Shown here: positions 35,886-44,023 of the stretch, in pieces
Position numbering within the stretch: the stretch's first letter is position 1
Layout: each line of letters opens with the position of its first letter
Assembly (NCBI RefSeq): GCF_008033115.1
Contig: NZ_CP041203.1
Location: 3,844,001-3,908,000, forward strand
Direction of reading: 5' to 3'
Length of the DNA stretch: 64,000 bases
Origin: Cellulomonas sp. Y8
Lineage (GTDB): Bacteria; Actinomycetota; Actinomycetes; Actinomycetales; Cellulomonadaceae
The notes under the pieces: model-generated
Databases searched by the model: none
Told to the model about the DNA's origin: nothing
What the model saw: the letters and a program-made list of their open reading frames with translations, nothing else
Position numbers and translations under genes: made by a program

Positions 35886-35894
35886 CCGGGGCGC

Positions 35895-36584
35895 CTACGC
35901 GTTCCGGCCCGGCCTGCGCCGATCGGGGGCGGCGGGGCCGGAAGGCGTCGGCAGGGCGGCGCGACGGCTCGGCGCCGCCCGCACGCCCGCGTCCCAGCCC
36001 GGTGCCCGGCAGCCCGGCGGGGGACCGAGGTGCTCGGGGTCGAGGCCCGCCGCCGCCAGCAGCCAGGCGACGACCGAGTTCGACGTCCACATGTCCCGGA
36101 CGCCCGGAGCACGACCACCCCAGGTCCGCACGGGCACGCCCGGCGCCGCCGCCAGCAGCGCCGCGGCCACCCGTGGGTCCGTGGTCGCACACCGCCGCGC
36201 GACCGCCCACGCCAGGTCCGGCACGGAGCCGCCCGCCCAGCACCGCACCTCGTAGCGGAACAGCCGGGACCTCCCGAGGACTCGCGCGCCGACGGGGCCC
36301 GTGGCGACGACGCCGCGGTCGCCCGCCGGCTGCCCCCATGCGGGGGCCACCTCGACCGCGACCTCCGGACCCGTCGCCGGCCGGACGAGCAGCGCGGCGT
36401 GCACGAGCGTCCGGCGCGGGCGGCGGTCCCGGAGCGCGGCGACGGCCTCGTAGGCGCGGCCGCTCGCGCGCACGACCCGCGGCCCGCCCGCGCCGAGCGG
36501 GATCCAGCAGAGCAGCACGCCGGGCGAGGGCCCGCCCGGATCCGGCCGGTGGTCCGTGGCGGCGGGCGTCATGCGCACCATCAC
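35895..36584 (-). CDS. Hypothetical protein (RYEVRCW / NSNSVVAWLL family)
   Basis: This 229-residue protein contains LFRYEVRCWAGGSVPDLAWAV and, later, DMWTSNSVVAWLLAAAGL. I recall similar motifs in uncharacterised Streptomyces proteins. The HAALLV near residue 64 plus the NSNSVVAW motif recalls permuted papain/NlpC folds, but a catalytic Cys at the expected place is replaced by Asn/Ser. No signal peptide. The C-terminal 50 residues are Arg/Pro-rich. It converges on the Nudix gene. The function is unknown. Confidence 0.72.
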   Translation of the reverse strand: MMVRMTPAATDHRPDPGGPSPGVLLCWIPLGAGGPRVVRASGRAYEAVAALRDRRPRRTLVHAALLVRPATGPEVAVEVAPAWGQPAGDRGVVATGPVGARVLGRSRLFRYEVRCWAGGSVPDLAWAVARRCATTDPRVAAALLAAAPGVPVRTWGGRAPGVRDMWTSNSVVAWLLAAAGLDPEHLGPPPGCRAPGWDAGVRAAPSRRAALPTPSGPAAPDRRRPGRNA

Positions 36585-36679
36585 GCCACCGCGCGGCGCC
36601 CGCCGCCACGGACCGACGTCCCGGGCCGGGGCGCCGCCGGGCGTGGACGGGGGATTCCGGTGCCGGGGCCGGCGGCTGC

Positions 36680-36685
36680 TACGGT
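36680..36685 (+). promoter_or_regulatory. -10 box TACGGT of the siderophore-interacting protein gene
   Basis: TACGGT lies 10 bases before the iron-box dyad at 36695. A bound repressor would sit right at the transcription start. Confidence 0.45.
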
Positions 36686-36694
36686 CGCCGCTCC

Positions 36695-36712
36695 GGTAAG
36701 GACAGGCTTACC
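36695..36712. promoter_or_regulatory. Candidate DtxR/IdeR-type iron box
   Basis: GGTAAG (36695-36700) and CTTACC (36707-36712) are perfect inverted arms around GACAGG. Against the remembered 19-base iron-box consensus I count 13 matches. It lies 23 bases before the start of a siderophore-interacting protein gene. Confidence 0.65.
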
Positions 36713-36735
36713 AACATCGACGACAGGAGCGCCCC

Positions 36736-37584
36736 GTGGCCCGCAGCAGCAACATCGGCGCCGGCCGGCGCAAGCCCGAGTTCACGGAGCTGCTGACGCT
36801 GCACGTGCTGCGCACCGCGCGGGTGTCGACCGGGTTCGTCCGGGTCACGCTGGGGGGCGGCGACGCGGCGCGGTTCCGGCCGATGGGCTACGACCAGTGG
36901 TTCCGGCTGTTCATCCCCGTCGCCGACGACGCGGTGCTGTCGCGGCTGCCGAACAGGCTCGACACCCTCGCGTACCTCAAGTACCTCGCGATCGCGCGGA
37001 CCGAGCGCCCCGTGCTGCGGAACTACACCGTCCGCGCGCACCGGCCCGACGGACCCGAGGGCCCGGAGCTCGACGTCGACTTCGTGCTGCACGGCACCCC
37101 CGAGGACGGCACCTCCGGGCCCGCCGCGACCTGGGCGCAGACCTGCGCGCCCGGGGACGCCGTCGCGATCCTCGACGAGGGCATCACGTTCCCCGCGGCC
37201 GCCGCGCACGACCGGGTGCTGCTCGTCGCCGACGAGACCGGGCTGCCCGCGGTCGCCGGCATCCTCGGCTCGCTCGGCACCGGCGCCCGGGGCGTCGCCG
37301 TCGTCGAGGTGCCGCACGCCGACGACGTCCAGGACCTCGCCGGCCCGGCCGGCGTCCAGGTGCGCTGGGTGGTGCGCGACGACCCGCACGCCGTGGCGGG
37401 GCCGGCGGCGCTCGCGGCGGTCGAGGCGCTGCCCGTCCCGGACGAGCCGGTCACGGCCTGGGTGGTGGGGGAGCAGTCGCTGGTCGCCGCGGCCCGGCGG
37501 CACTGGGTCGCTGCGGGCGTGCCGAAGCAGGACGTCACGTTCTGCGGCTACTGGCGGGCGGCGAAGGCGCGCGTGGCGGCCTGA
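36736..37584 (+). CDS. Siderophore-interacting protein (ferric-siderophore reductase)
   Basis: This 282-residue protein matches the SIP/ViuB family: FAD-binding barrel with RNYTVRAHR (about 95-103) and DVDFVLHGT, then an NAD(P)-binding half with VLLVADETGLPAVAGIL, and the closing AWVVGEQS and FCGYWRAAKA motifs. These enzymes release iron by reducing ferric siderophores in the cytosol. The GTG start has AGGAG six bases upstream. A candidate iron box just upstream fits repression when iron is sufficient. No siderophore transport genes are adjacent. Confidence 0.93.
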   Translation: MARSSNIGAGRRKPEFTELLTLHVLRTARVSTGFVRVTLGGGDAARFRPMGYDQWFRLFIPVADDAVLSRLPNRLDTLAYLKYLAIARTERPVLRNYTVRAHRPDGPEGPELDVDFVLHGTPEDGTSGPAATWAQTCAPGDAVAILDEGITFPAAAAHDRVLLVADETGLPAVAGILGSLGTGARGVAVVEVPHADDVQDLAGPAGVQVRWVVRDDPHAVAGPAALAAVEALPVPDEPVTAWVVGEQSLVAAARRHWVAAGVPKQDVTFCGYWRAAKARVAA

Positions 37585-37602
37585 CGGGCGCGTACGAGCC
37601 GT

Positions 37603-37623
37603 GCCTCTCGACGGCCGAGAGGC
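37603..37623. terminator. Bidirectional terminator between SIP and nucleotidyltransferase genes
   Basis: GCCTCTCG (37603-37610) and CGAGAGGC (37616-37623) are perfect 8-base arms with a 5-base loop between convergent genes. Confidence 0.6.
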
Positions 37624-37636
37624 CGGTCCGAGTCGG

Positions 37637-38212
37637 TCACGGCACAGGAAGCCCTCGGGCAGCCAGCGCCCGCGCGATCAGCGCGTCGTCGGAGCCGGCT
37701 CGGGCGAGCCGAGCCCGAACCGCGTGCTGCCGGTCCGCCTGCCCGCGCAGCAGCATCGTCGCGAGCTGCACCTCCAGCGGCACCACCGGCACGTCGCGCC
37801 CGCGCCAGCCGACGGTCCGCCGCGTCTTCCAGACCGCCGTCCCCATCGTCTCGACGACCGCCGTGTCGCCCAGATCGACCCGGATCCGCGCCAGCTCCAG
37901 CTTCCCGCCGCCGACCCACCAGCGTCCGAACAGCCACTCGCCGTCCGGCGTCGCGACCAGGGGTCGGTCGGGCGCGCTGAGGAACGAGTCGAGCTCCCTG
38001 GACGCAGGTCCCGGGACGGCGAACTCCACGAGCTGCTCGGCGAGCACCCGCATGGCGTCGTCGGACGTGCCGGGGTGCACGAGGACGTCGACGTCACCCG
38101 GCTCGACCGCGACGCCCTGCAGGCGGGTCGCGGCACTGCCGACGACCATCCACGCGACGTCGTCGTCCGCGACCGCGAGAAACGCCTCCAGAGCGCTGTC
38201 CCAGCCGGGCAC
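37637..38212 (-). CDS. Nucleotidyltransferase-fold protein
   Basis: This 191-residue protein has the GSAATRLQG motif at about 25-33, followed by EPGDVDVLVHPG. That is the GS...DxD signature of the polymerase-beta-like nucleotidyltransferase fold found in aminoglycoside-modifying and AbiEii-like proteins. The third acidic residue is plausibly in RVDLGDT. GTG start with AAGGAGG upstream. It is not beside a HEPN or antitoxin gene, so a toxin role is unsupported. It lies upstream of SRAP stop by 27 bases on the same strand. The substrate is unknown. Confidence 0.78.
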   Translation of the reverse strand: MPGWDSALEAFLAVADDDVAWMVVGSAATRLQGVAVEPGDVDVLVHPGTSDDAMRVLAEQLVEFAVPGPASRELDSFLSAPDRPLVATPDGEWLFGRWWVGGGKLELARIRVDLGDTAVVETMGTAVWKTRRTVGWRGRDVPVVPLEVQLATMLLRGQADRQHAVRARLARAGSDDALIARALAARGLPVP

Positions 38213-38239
38213 GCCGCCTCCTTCTCAGGACCCCGCTGC

Positions 38240-38965
38240 TCAGCCCTGAGTCTCGGGCCCGGCCTCATGGGCTACCGGCTCGACGAGCCCCGGGCCGTCG
38301 TTCGCCACGTTGCCCACGGCCCGCCCGACCTCGCGCGGCGTCAGGTGCGGCTCCGGCACGTTCACCAGCATCGCCCCGACCTCGTCGGCCGCGGTGATCG
38401 ACGGGTCGAGCCAGCCGTCCCACAGGTGACCGGGCAGCAGCACGGGGCAGCGGTCGTGGATGTGCCCGAGGCTGTCGGTCGCGGGGCGCGTGATGATCGT
38501 GACCGTCCACAGCCAGCGCGTCGGGTCGTCGTCGGCCTTGGCGTGGTCGCGCCACAGCTCGTACAGCCCGGCGGCCGCCAGCGGCTCGGCCCCGTGCAGG
38601 AAGTACGGCGTCTTGGGGCCGCGCTCGTTGGCCTGCCACTCGTAGTAGCCGTCCATCGGGACCAGCGCGCGCCGCCTCGCCGCCGCCTTCCGGAACGCCG
38701 GCTTGTCGAGCACCGTCTCCGAGCGCGCGTTGATCATGCGCGACCCGATCGACACGTCCTTGGCCCACGACGGCACCAGGCCCCACCGGGCCTGCCGGAG
38801 CTGGCGCTGCGGGCCGTCGTCCTCGACGCGCTCGAGCACCACCGGCACGTCCTGGGTCGGGGCGACGTTCCAGGACGGTCCCGGGTGCTCGCCGAGGATC
38901 CGGTCGATCGCGAGGTCGCGCTCGAGCTGGTCGGCGGCACGGGTCTGCGCGTAGCGGCCACACAT
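38240..38965 (-). CDS. SRAP domain protein (YedK/HMCES-like)
   Basis: This 241-residue protein protects abasic sites in single-stranded DNA by forming a covalent cross-link. The catalytic Cys2 in MCGRYAQ is present, with Asn33 in WNVAPTQ, Glu109 in DGYYEW and His170 in HIHDRCPV, all canonical positions of the SRAP fold. The start must be this ATG because Cys2 is the active residue once Met is removed. The DUF222-HNH gene lies 132 bases upstream on the same strand. Confidence 0.95.
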   Translation of the reverse strand: MCGRYAQTRAADQLERDLAIDRILGEHPGPSWNVAPTQDVPVVLERVEDDGPQRQLRQARWGLVPSWAKDVSIGSRMINARSETVLDKPAFRKAAARRRALVPMDGYYEWQANERGPKTPYFLHGAEPLAAAGLYELWRDHAKADDDPTRWLWTVTIITRPATDSLGHIHDRCPVLLPGHLWDGWLDPSITAADEVGAMLVNVPEPHLTPREVGRAVGNVANDGPGLVEPVAHEAGPETQG

Positions 38966-39096
38966 GGGGCCCAGTGTGCCGCGCACCACCGACATCGACG
39001 ACGCGAAGGGTGCCGGGCACGGGCCGGGCTCGGGTCGCGGGATCGGGCCTGCGCCCGGGACGGGAGCTCGGGCCCGAGCGGCTAGAACCTGAGCGG

Positions 39097-40884
39097 CTAG
39101 AACGGGGGCGGTGCGTCGTGGGGGTCGGCCGTGGCGTCGTGGCACTGACCAGTGCCGGGCCGGGTGAGGTACCGGTGTCCGGTGGGGGTGATCCACTCGT
39201 AGAGCCCGGGGCTGATCTGCCGCAGCCGGAAGCCGCCGTCGGTCTTGAGTCGGTGGTGCCGGTGGCACACCGGCCCGAGGTTGTCGGCGTCGGTGCGGCC
39301 CAGGGGCGCGTCGAGGTCGCCGCCGGGTTGGGGGTGGAACTCCTGGGTGTGGTCGAGCTCGCAGGCGCAGGCCGGGACTCTGCACCCGGGTGCGGCGCAG
39401 GTCTTGTCGCGGGTGCGGATGAGGTCGGCCAGGGCGGCGGGTGGTCGGTAGCGTTCGCGGCCGACGTCCAGGACCCGGGCGGTGAGCGGGTCGGTGACGA
39501 TTCGCTGCCAGACCCCGCCGATCGCCAGGGCCCTTGCCTGGACGGCGTCGATGGGGCCGTGCCCGTCGAGGTGCGCCGGCTGGTCGTCCAGGCCGAGCAG
39601 GGTGGACGCGGGGATGGTGATCCGGACCTCGGCGCCGGGGCGTCCCGAGCAGCGGGTGCAGCCACGACGCGCGGTGGCAGTCGTGGTCGCGACGGTGCTG
39701 GTCCTGATCGCGGTGTCGGTCGCGGCCTCGGTGCCGGTCGCGGTCCCGGTCGGTGCGTCCGGAGCGCCGGGCAGCGAAGCGCGGCTTACCTGGTCGCGCG
39801 CGGGGTGCGTGGCGGTGTCGTCGACCGGGGTGAGGGTGGCGATCGGGATCGGCTCGACCGGGCGCATGAGCAGCGCGCCGTCCCGGTCGGTGGAGGTCGC
39901 CCCGTTCCACGACCGCTTCGGCTCCGGCGGCACGGGCAGGCCCGGGGACAGGTGGACCTCGAACGCCGGCCCGTCGGATGCGGGGACGTCGCCGACCACC
40001 AGGTCGCGCAGCCCGTCGGCCCGCAGCTGATCCAGGGTCCGGTCGTCGCCGAGCGCTTTGGCGGTCTTCGCCGCGTGGGTCAGGACCCCGTCGACGCGCA
40101 GTGCGTCCGCCGCGTCCAGAACCAGCCACATGGAGGCCATGCCGTCCGGCTGCGGGCGGGGGTGGGAGACCTTGCGGGTGCAGCGGGCGCGCTCGCGGCG
40201 GGCGGCGGCGCCCTCGGGGTCGACCAGGCGGATCTCCCGCGCCACGCGCTGCCGCAGTTCGGCGACCGAGCACTGATCGGCGTCCGGCAGGACCGCGTCC
40301 TCGACCGCGTGCGCGACCTGGAAGGGCAGGTCCGCCAGCCCTGCGGTCAGGACCTGGGCCTTGGCGGGATCGAGGTGACCGACCTCCAGGGCCTCCCGGG
40401 TCGCGCCGAGCATGCTGTCGAGCACCAGGGCCCGGTGCACGGTCTTCGTCGCGGCGACCCGCGACCACCCCAGGCGCATCGCGAGCTCGTCGCCCGCGAC
40501 GCACGCCTGCGTGGGCGGGGCACCCGCCAGCGGCGACCACTCCGGGCTCATTTCCTCCCGGGAGGCGAGCTCCGCGATCAGGCCCAGGGTCCGGGCGTGC
40601 TGGTAGGACTCGATCCGGGTCTGCGCGGCGATCACCTCGACCACGATCGCCGAGGGCAGCACGCTCGCATCCAGCCCCCGCAACCACGCATCGAGCTCGG
40701 GTCCGGGCTCGCAGGACCGGATCGCCTCGATCTGCCGCTGCTCACCCGTCCGCGGCGCCCCACCGGCCGCGACGACGGGGTCCGGGCCGAAGTCCGTCAG
40801 GCAGGTCCCGTCGGGCCCGTAGACCGGCAGCACCACCGCGGCGACCGGGTCGCCGTCGGGGTGTTCCTGCAGGTCAGATGCCAT
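39097..40884 (-). CDS. DUF222-HNH endonuclease protein (13E12 repeat type)
   Basis: This 595-residue protein has an N-terminal DUF222 helical region and a C-terminal HNH nuclease at about 496-546 (CAAPGCRVP, ELDHTQEFHPQ, DNLGPVCHRHHRLK). Together they match the 13E12 family, multicopy in mycobacteria and common in high-GC actinobacteria. Between them lies a Thr/Ala-rich stretch (about residue 372-397, TGTATGTEAATDTAI) that looks like an inserted low-complexity spacer. Zinc-binding Cys and His residues of the HNH are intact. Whether it is a mobile gene or a repair nuclease is not known. Confidence 0.9.
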   Translation of the reverse strand: MASDLQEHPDGDPVAAVVLPVYGPDGTCLTDFGPDPVVAAGGAPRTGEQRQIEAIRSCEPGPELDAWLRGLDASVLPSAIVVEVIAAQTRIESYQHARTLGLIAELASREEMSPEWSPLAGAPPTQACVAGDELAMRLGWSRVAATKTVHRALVLDSMLGATREALEVGHLDPAKAQVLTAGLADLPFQVAHAVEDAVLPDADQCSVAELRQRVAREIRLVDPEGAAARRERARCTRKVSHPRPQPDGMASMWLVLDAADALRVDGVLTHAAKTAKALGDDRTLDQLRADGLRDLVVGDVPASDGPAFEVHLSPGLPVPPEPKRSWNGATSTDRDGALLMRPVEPIPIATLTPVDDTATHPARDQVSRASLPGAPDAPTGTATGTEAATDTAIRTSTVATTTATARRGCTRCSGRPGAEVRITIPASTLLGLDDQPAHLDGHGPIDAVQARALAIGGVWQRIVTDPLTARVLDVGRERYRPPAALADLIRTRDKTCAAPGCRVPACACELDHTQEFHPQPGGDLDAPLGRTDADNLGPVCHRHHRLKTDGGFRLRQISPGLYEWITPTGHRYLTRPGTGQCHDATADPHDAPPPF

Positions 40885-40934
40885 GGAACGACACTACCGG
40901 CCACCACTGACACGCCCGCCGGACGCCCCCGTCG

Positions 40935-40940
40935 TAGGCT
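40935..40940 (+). promoter_or_regulatory. -10 box TAGGCT, leaderless start of the alcohol dehydrogenase gene
   Basis: TAGGCT is followed by six bases and the GTG at 40947; no Shine-Dalgarno sequence is present. Confidence 0.55.
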
Positions 40941-40946
40941 GCCCCC

Positions 40947-41996
40947 GTGCGAGCGACCCTCATCCACGGCCCCCACGACGTCCGCCTCGAGCAGGTCCCG
41001 GACCCGACGATCCAGCGCCCCACCGACGCCCTCGTGCGCGTGGTCGCGGCGTGCGTGTGCGGCTCCGACCTGTGGCCGTACCGCGGCGTGCGCCCGACCA
41101 GGCAGCCGCGCCGGATCGGGCACGAGTTCGTCGGCGTGGTCGAGGAGGTCGGGTCGGACGTCCGGACGCTGCGGCCGGGCCAGTTCGTCGTCGCGCCGTT
41201 CACCGTCTCGGACGGCACCTGCGTGCACTGCCGCAACGGCGTGCCGACGTCCTGCGTGCACAGCAGCGGCTGGGGCGGCGACGACGCCGAGGGCGTGTTC
41301 ACCGACGCCGGGCAGGGCGAGTACGTCCGGGTCCCGCTGGCCGACGGCACGCTCGTCGCGATGCCGGACACCCCCGACGCCGACCTGCTGCCGCACGTCC
41401 TCACGCTGACCGACGTCATGGGCACCGGGCACCACGCCGCGCTCTCGGCAGGCGTCGGACCCGGCTCGACGGTGGCCGTGGTCGGCGACGGCGCGGTCGG
41501 CCTGTGCGCGGTGCTCGCGGCGAAGCGGCTCGGTGCGGAGCGCGTGATCGCGATGTCGCGGCACGCGTCCCGCCAGGCCCTGGCGCGCGAGTTCGGCGCG
41601 ACCGACGTCGTCGCGGAGCGGGGCGACGAGGGCGCCGCGGCGGTGCGCGACCTGCTCGGTGGCGTCGGCCCGGACCAGGTGCTGGAGTGCGTCGGCACCA
41701 AGGAGTCGATGCAGCAGGCGCTCGACACCGCGCGGCCCGGCGGGCAGGTCGGCTTCGTCGGCGTCCCCGCGGGCGGGCCGGAGCTGCCGGTGCAGCAGAT
41801 GTTCGGCAGCAACGTAGGCGTCCGCGGGGGGATCGCCCCGGTGCGCGCGTACATCGAGGAGCTCGCCGCCGAGGTGTGGTCCGGCAGGATCCTGCCGGGC
41901 AAGGTGTTCGACCTGGTGCTGCCGCTGGACGAGGTCGCCGAGGCGTACGCCGCGATGGACGAGCGCCGCGCGATCAAGTCGATGCTGCTGCCCTGA
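40947..41996 (+). CDS. Zinc-dependent alcohol dehydrogenase family protein
   Basis: This 349-residue medium-chain dehydrogenase has the catalytic zinc ligands Cys38 (CVCGSDLW), His59 and Glu60 (IGHEFVG), and the NAD(P)-binding GDGAVGLCA near 174-182. The structural zinc loop has Cys92, Cys95 and Cys103, but the usual first Cys is Asp89, a D-C-C-C variant found in some members. The substrate is unknown. It is monocistronic by appearance: its own leaderless promoter upstream and the Nif3 promoter downstream. Confidence 0.9.
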   Translation: MRATLIHGPHDVRLEQVPDPTIQRPTDALVRVVAACVCGSDLWPYRGVRPTRQPRRIGHEFVGVVEEVGSDVRTLRPGQFVVAPFTVSDGTCVHCRNGVPTSCVHSSGWGGDDAEGVFTDAGQGEYVRVPLADGTLVAMPDTPDADLLPHVLTLTDVMGTGHHAALSAGVGPGSTVAVVGDGAVGLCAVLAAKRLGAERVIAMSRHASRQALAREFGATDVVAERGDEGAAAVRDLLGGVGPDQVLECVGTKESMQQALDTARPGGQVGFVGVPAGGPELPVQQMFGSNVGVRGGIAPVRAYIEELAAEVWSGRILPGKVFDLVLPLDEVAEAYAAMDERRAIKSMLLP

Positions 41997-42031
41997 CGCG
42001 TGCGGTGCGGCGAGGGCGTGACCGGCACCGG

Positions 42032-42037
42032 TAGGTT
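42032..42037 (+). promoter_or_regulatory. -10 box TAGGTT, leaderless start of the Nif3-like gene
   Basis: TAGGTT is followed by seven bases and the GTG at 42045. Confidence 0.55.
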
Positions 42038-42044
42038 CGACCGC

Positions 42045-43286
42045 GTGAGCCAGCCCGCCCCGCCGCCCACCCCCTCGCCCGCGCACGCCACCCTCGCCGA
42101 CGTCGTCGGCGTGCTGGATCGCCGCTACCCGCCGCGCACCGCCGAGTCGTGGGACCGCGTCGGCCTGGTGACCGGCGACCCCGGCCAACCGGTCCGCCGG
42201 GTGCTGTTCGCCGTCGACCCGCTGGCCGCCGTCGTCGACGAGGCGCTGGACTGGGGCGCGGACCTGGTGGTCGTGCACCACCCGCTGCTGCTCCGCGGGA
42301 TCCACTCGGTCGCCGCGACCAGCGCCAAGGGTGCGCTGCTGCACAGGTTGATCCGGGGCGGGGTCGCCCTGTACACCGCGCACACCAACGCGGACGCGGC
42401 GGCGGGCGGGGTCGCGGACGAGCTCGCCCGGCTGGTCGGGCTCGAGGACCTGCGCCCCCTGGTCCCCGCGCCCGCGGAGCCGCTCGACAAGCACGTCGTG
42501 TTCGTCCCGGCGGGCGACGCGGAGCGCCTGGTCGACGCCCTCGCCGCGGCCGGCGCCGGCGCGATCGGCGAGTACAGCCGCTGCGCCTGGACCAGCACCG
42601 GCGAGGGCACGTTCACGCCGTCCGACAGGGCCGACCCGGCGATCGGCCGCGCCGGCGAGGCCGCCCGCGTGGTCGAGGCCCGGGTCGAGATGGTGGCGCC
42701 GCGCCGGCTCCGTGCCGCGGTCGTCGCCGCGATGCGCGCCGCGCACCCCTACGAGGAGCCGGCCTTCGACGTGCTGGAGCTCGCGACCTGGGACGGCCCG
42801 ACCGGCACCGGCCGCGTCGGGCACCTGGCCGAGCCGCTGAGCCTGCACGCGTTCGCCGAGCGGGTCGCCGCCGCGCTGCCCGCCACGGCGCAGGGCATCC
42901 GGTACGCCGGCCCGGCGGACGCGACCGTGCGGACGGTGGCCGTCGTCGGCGGGTCGGGCGACTCGCTGTTCGACGACGTCCGGTCGTCCGGCGCCGACGC
43001 CTACCTGACCGCCGACCTGCGGCACCACCCGGCCTCCGAGCTGCGCGAGCGCGCCGAGTTCGAGGCCCGCGGGGCCGCCGCCAGCCCGCCGTACCTGGTG
43101 GACGCCGCGCACTTCGCCTCCGAGTGGCCCTGGCTGCGGGGCGCGGAGCGCGACCTGCGCGCCGACCTGGCCGCGCGCGGCACTACGGTGGAGACCCGCG
43201 TGAGCACCCTGCGCACCGACCCGTGGACCGGCCGCGTCCCGGCGCCCTCCAGCACCACCGCACCGTCGGAAGGACACCACCCGTGA
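42045..43286 (+). CDS. Nif3-like dinuclear metal centre protein
   Basis: This 413-residue protein matches the NIF3/YbgI family: ESWDRVGLVTGD near 35-45, the metal-binding VVHHPLLL near 77-83, HTNADAAAGG, and the C-terminal HHPASELRER and VDAAHFASEW. The family binds two metal ions and may act as a GTP cyclohydrolase type 1-like or hydrolase enzyme; its role is unsettled. A PII-like insert of about 100 residues sits in the middle, as in long family members. It overlaps the next gene by four bases (GTGA), forming the conserved Nif3 / zinc-ribbon / phosphatase operon of actinobacteria. Confidence 0.92.
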   Translation: MSQPAPPPTPSPAHATLADVVGVLDRRYPPRTAESWDRVGLVTGDPGQPVRRVLFAVDPLAAVVDEALDWGADLVVVHHPLLLRGIHSVAATSAKGALLHRLIRGGVALYTAHTNADAAAGGVADELARLVGLEDLRPLVPAPAEPLDKHVVFVPAGDAERLVDALAAAGAGAIGEYSRCAWTSTGEGTFTPSDRADPAIGRAGEAARVVEARVEMVAPRRLRAAVVAAMRAAHPYEEPAFDVLELATWDGPTGTGRVGHLAEPLSLHAFAERVAAALPATAQGIRYAGPADATVRTVAVVGGSGDSLFDDVRSSGADAYLTADLRHHPASELRERAEFEARGAAASPPYLVDAAHFASEWPWLRGAERDLRADLAARGTTVETRVSTLRTDPWTGRVPAPSSTTAPSEGHHP

Positions 43287-44023
43287 CCAAGGCCTCCCCG
43301 CAGGACCAGAAGCGGCTGCTCGACCTCCAGGGGCTCGACACCAAGCTCGACCAGCTGGCCCACAAGCGCACCGCGCTCCCGCAGCACAAGCGGATCGCGG
43401 AGCTCGACGCGCAGCTGAAGGACCTGGACACCGCGATCGCCGCCTCCCGCACCGCGGTCGGCGACATCCAGCGCGAGGTCAGCAAGGCCGAGTCCGACGT
43501 GCAGCAGGTCCGGGACCGCGCCGCGCGCGACCAGACGCGGCTCGACTCCGGCCAGGGCTCCGCGAAGGACCTGCAGGCGCTGCAGAGCGAGCTCGTCTCG
43601 CTGGCCCGCCGGCAGGGCGACCTCGAGGAGGTCGAGCTGGAGGCGATGGAGCGGCTGGAGGCGCACGAGGGCACCCTCGGCGAGCTCACCACCGCGCACG
43701 CCGCGCTGCTCAACGACCGCGCGGCCGTCGTGGCCGAGCGCGACGCCGAGCTCGCGATCATCGAGAAGCAGGCCGGCGAGGTGACGACCCAGCGCGACGC
43801 GATGGCCGCCCCGCTGGCCGAGCCGCTGATCCAGCTCTACGACCGGCTGCGCGGCCGGCTCGGCGGCGTGGCCGTCGCGGCGCTGCGGCACGGGCGGTCC
43901 GAGGGCAGCGGCCTGCCGGTCCCCGCCACCGAGCTCGCCAAGATCAAGGCGACGCCCGAGGACGAGATCGTCTACTGCGAGGACTCCGGCCGGATCCTGG
44001 TCCGCGGCGAGGACGCGTACTGA
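43283..44023 (+). CDS. CT398-like coiled-coil protein with a degenerate zinc ribbon
   Basis: This 246-residue protein has a long coiled coil from about 5 to 180 (DLDTAIAASRTAV, DLEEVELEAMERLEAHEG) and a C-terminal segment at the position of the C4 zinc ribbon. Family members carry two CxxC pairs there; here the first pair is GRSEGSG and the second is YCEDSGRIL. So only one of four cysteines remains, and zinc binding is very unlikely. The family acts in an unknown process, often in an operon with Nif3. GTG start, coupled to Nif3 by GTGA; it overlaps the next start by one base. Confidence 0.88.
   Translation: MTKASPQDQKRLLDLQGLDTKLDQLAHKRTALPQHKRIAELDAQLKDLDTAIAASRTAVGDIQREVSKAESDVQQVRDRAARDQTRLDSGQGSAKDLQALQSELVSLARRQGDLEEVELEAMERLEAHEGTLGELTTAHAALLNDRAAVVAERDAELAIIEKQAGEVTTQRDAMAAPLAEPLIQLYDRLRGRLGGVAVAALRHGRSEGSGLPVPATELAKIKATPEDEIVYCEDSGRILVRGEDAY

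Noticed and set aside
37637-38965. Nucleotidyltransferase and SRAP as an abortive infection or defence pair
   Set aside because: No antitoxin, HEPN or other defence partner is adjacent, and SRAP is a widespread repair protein.
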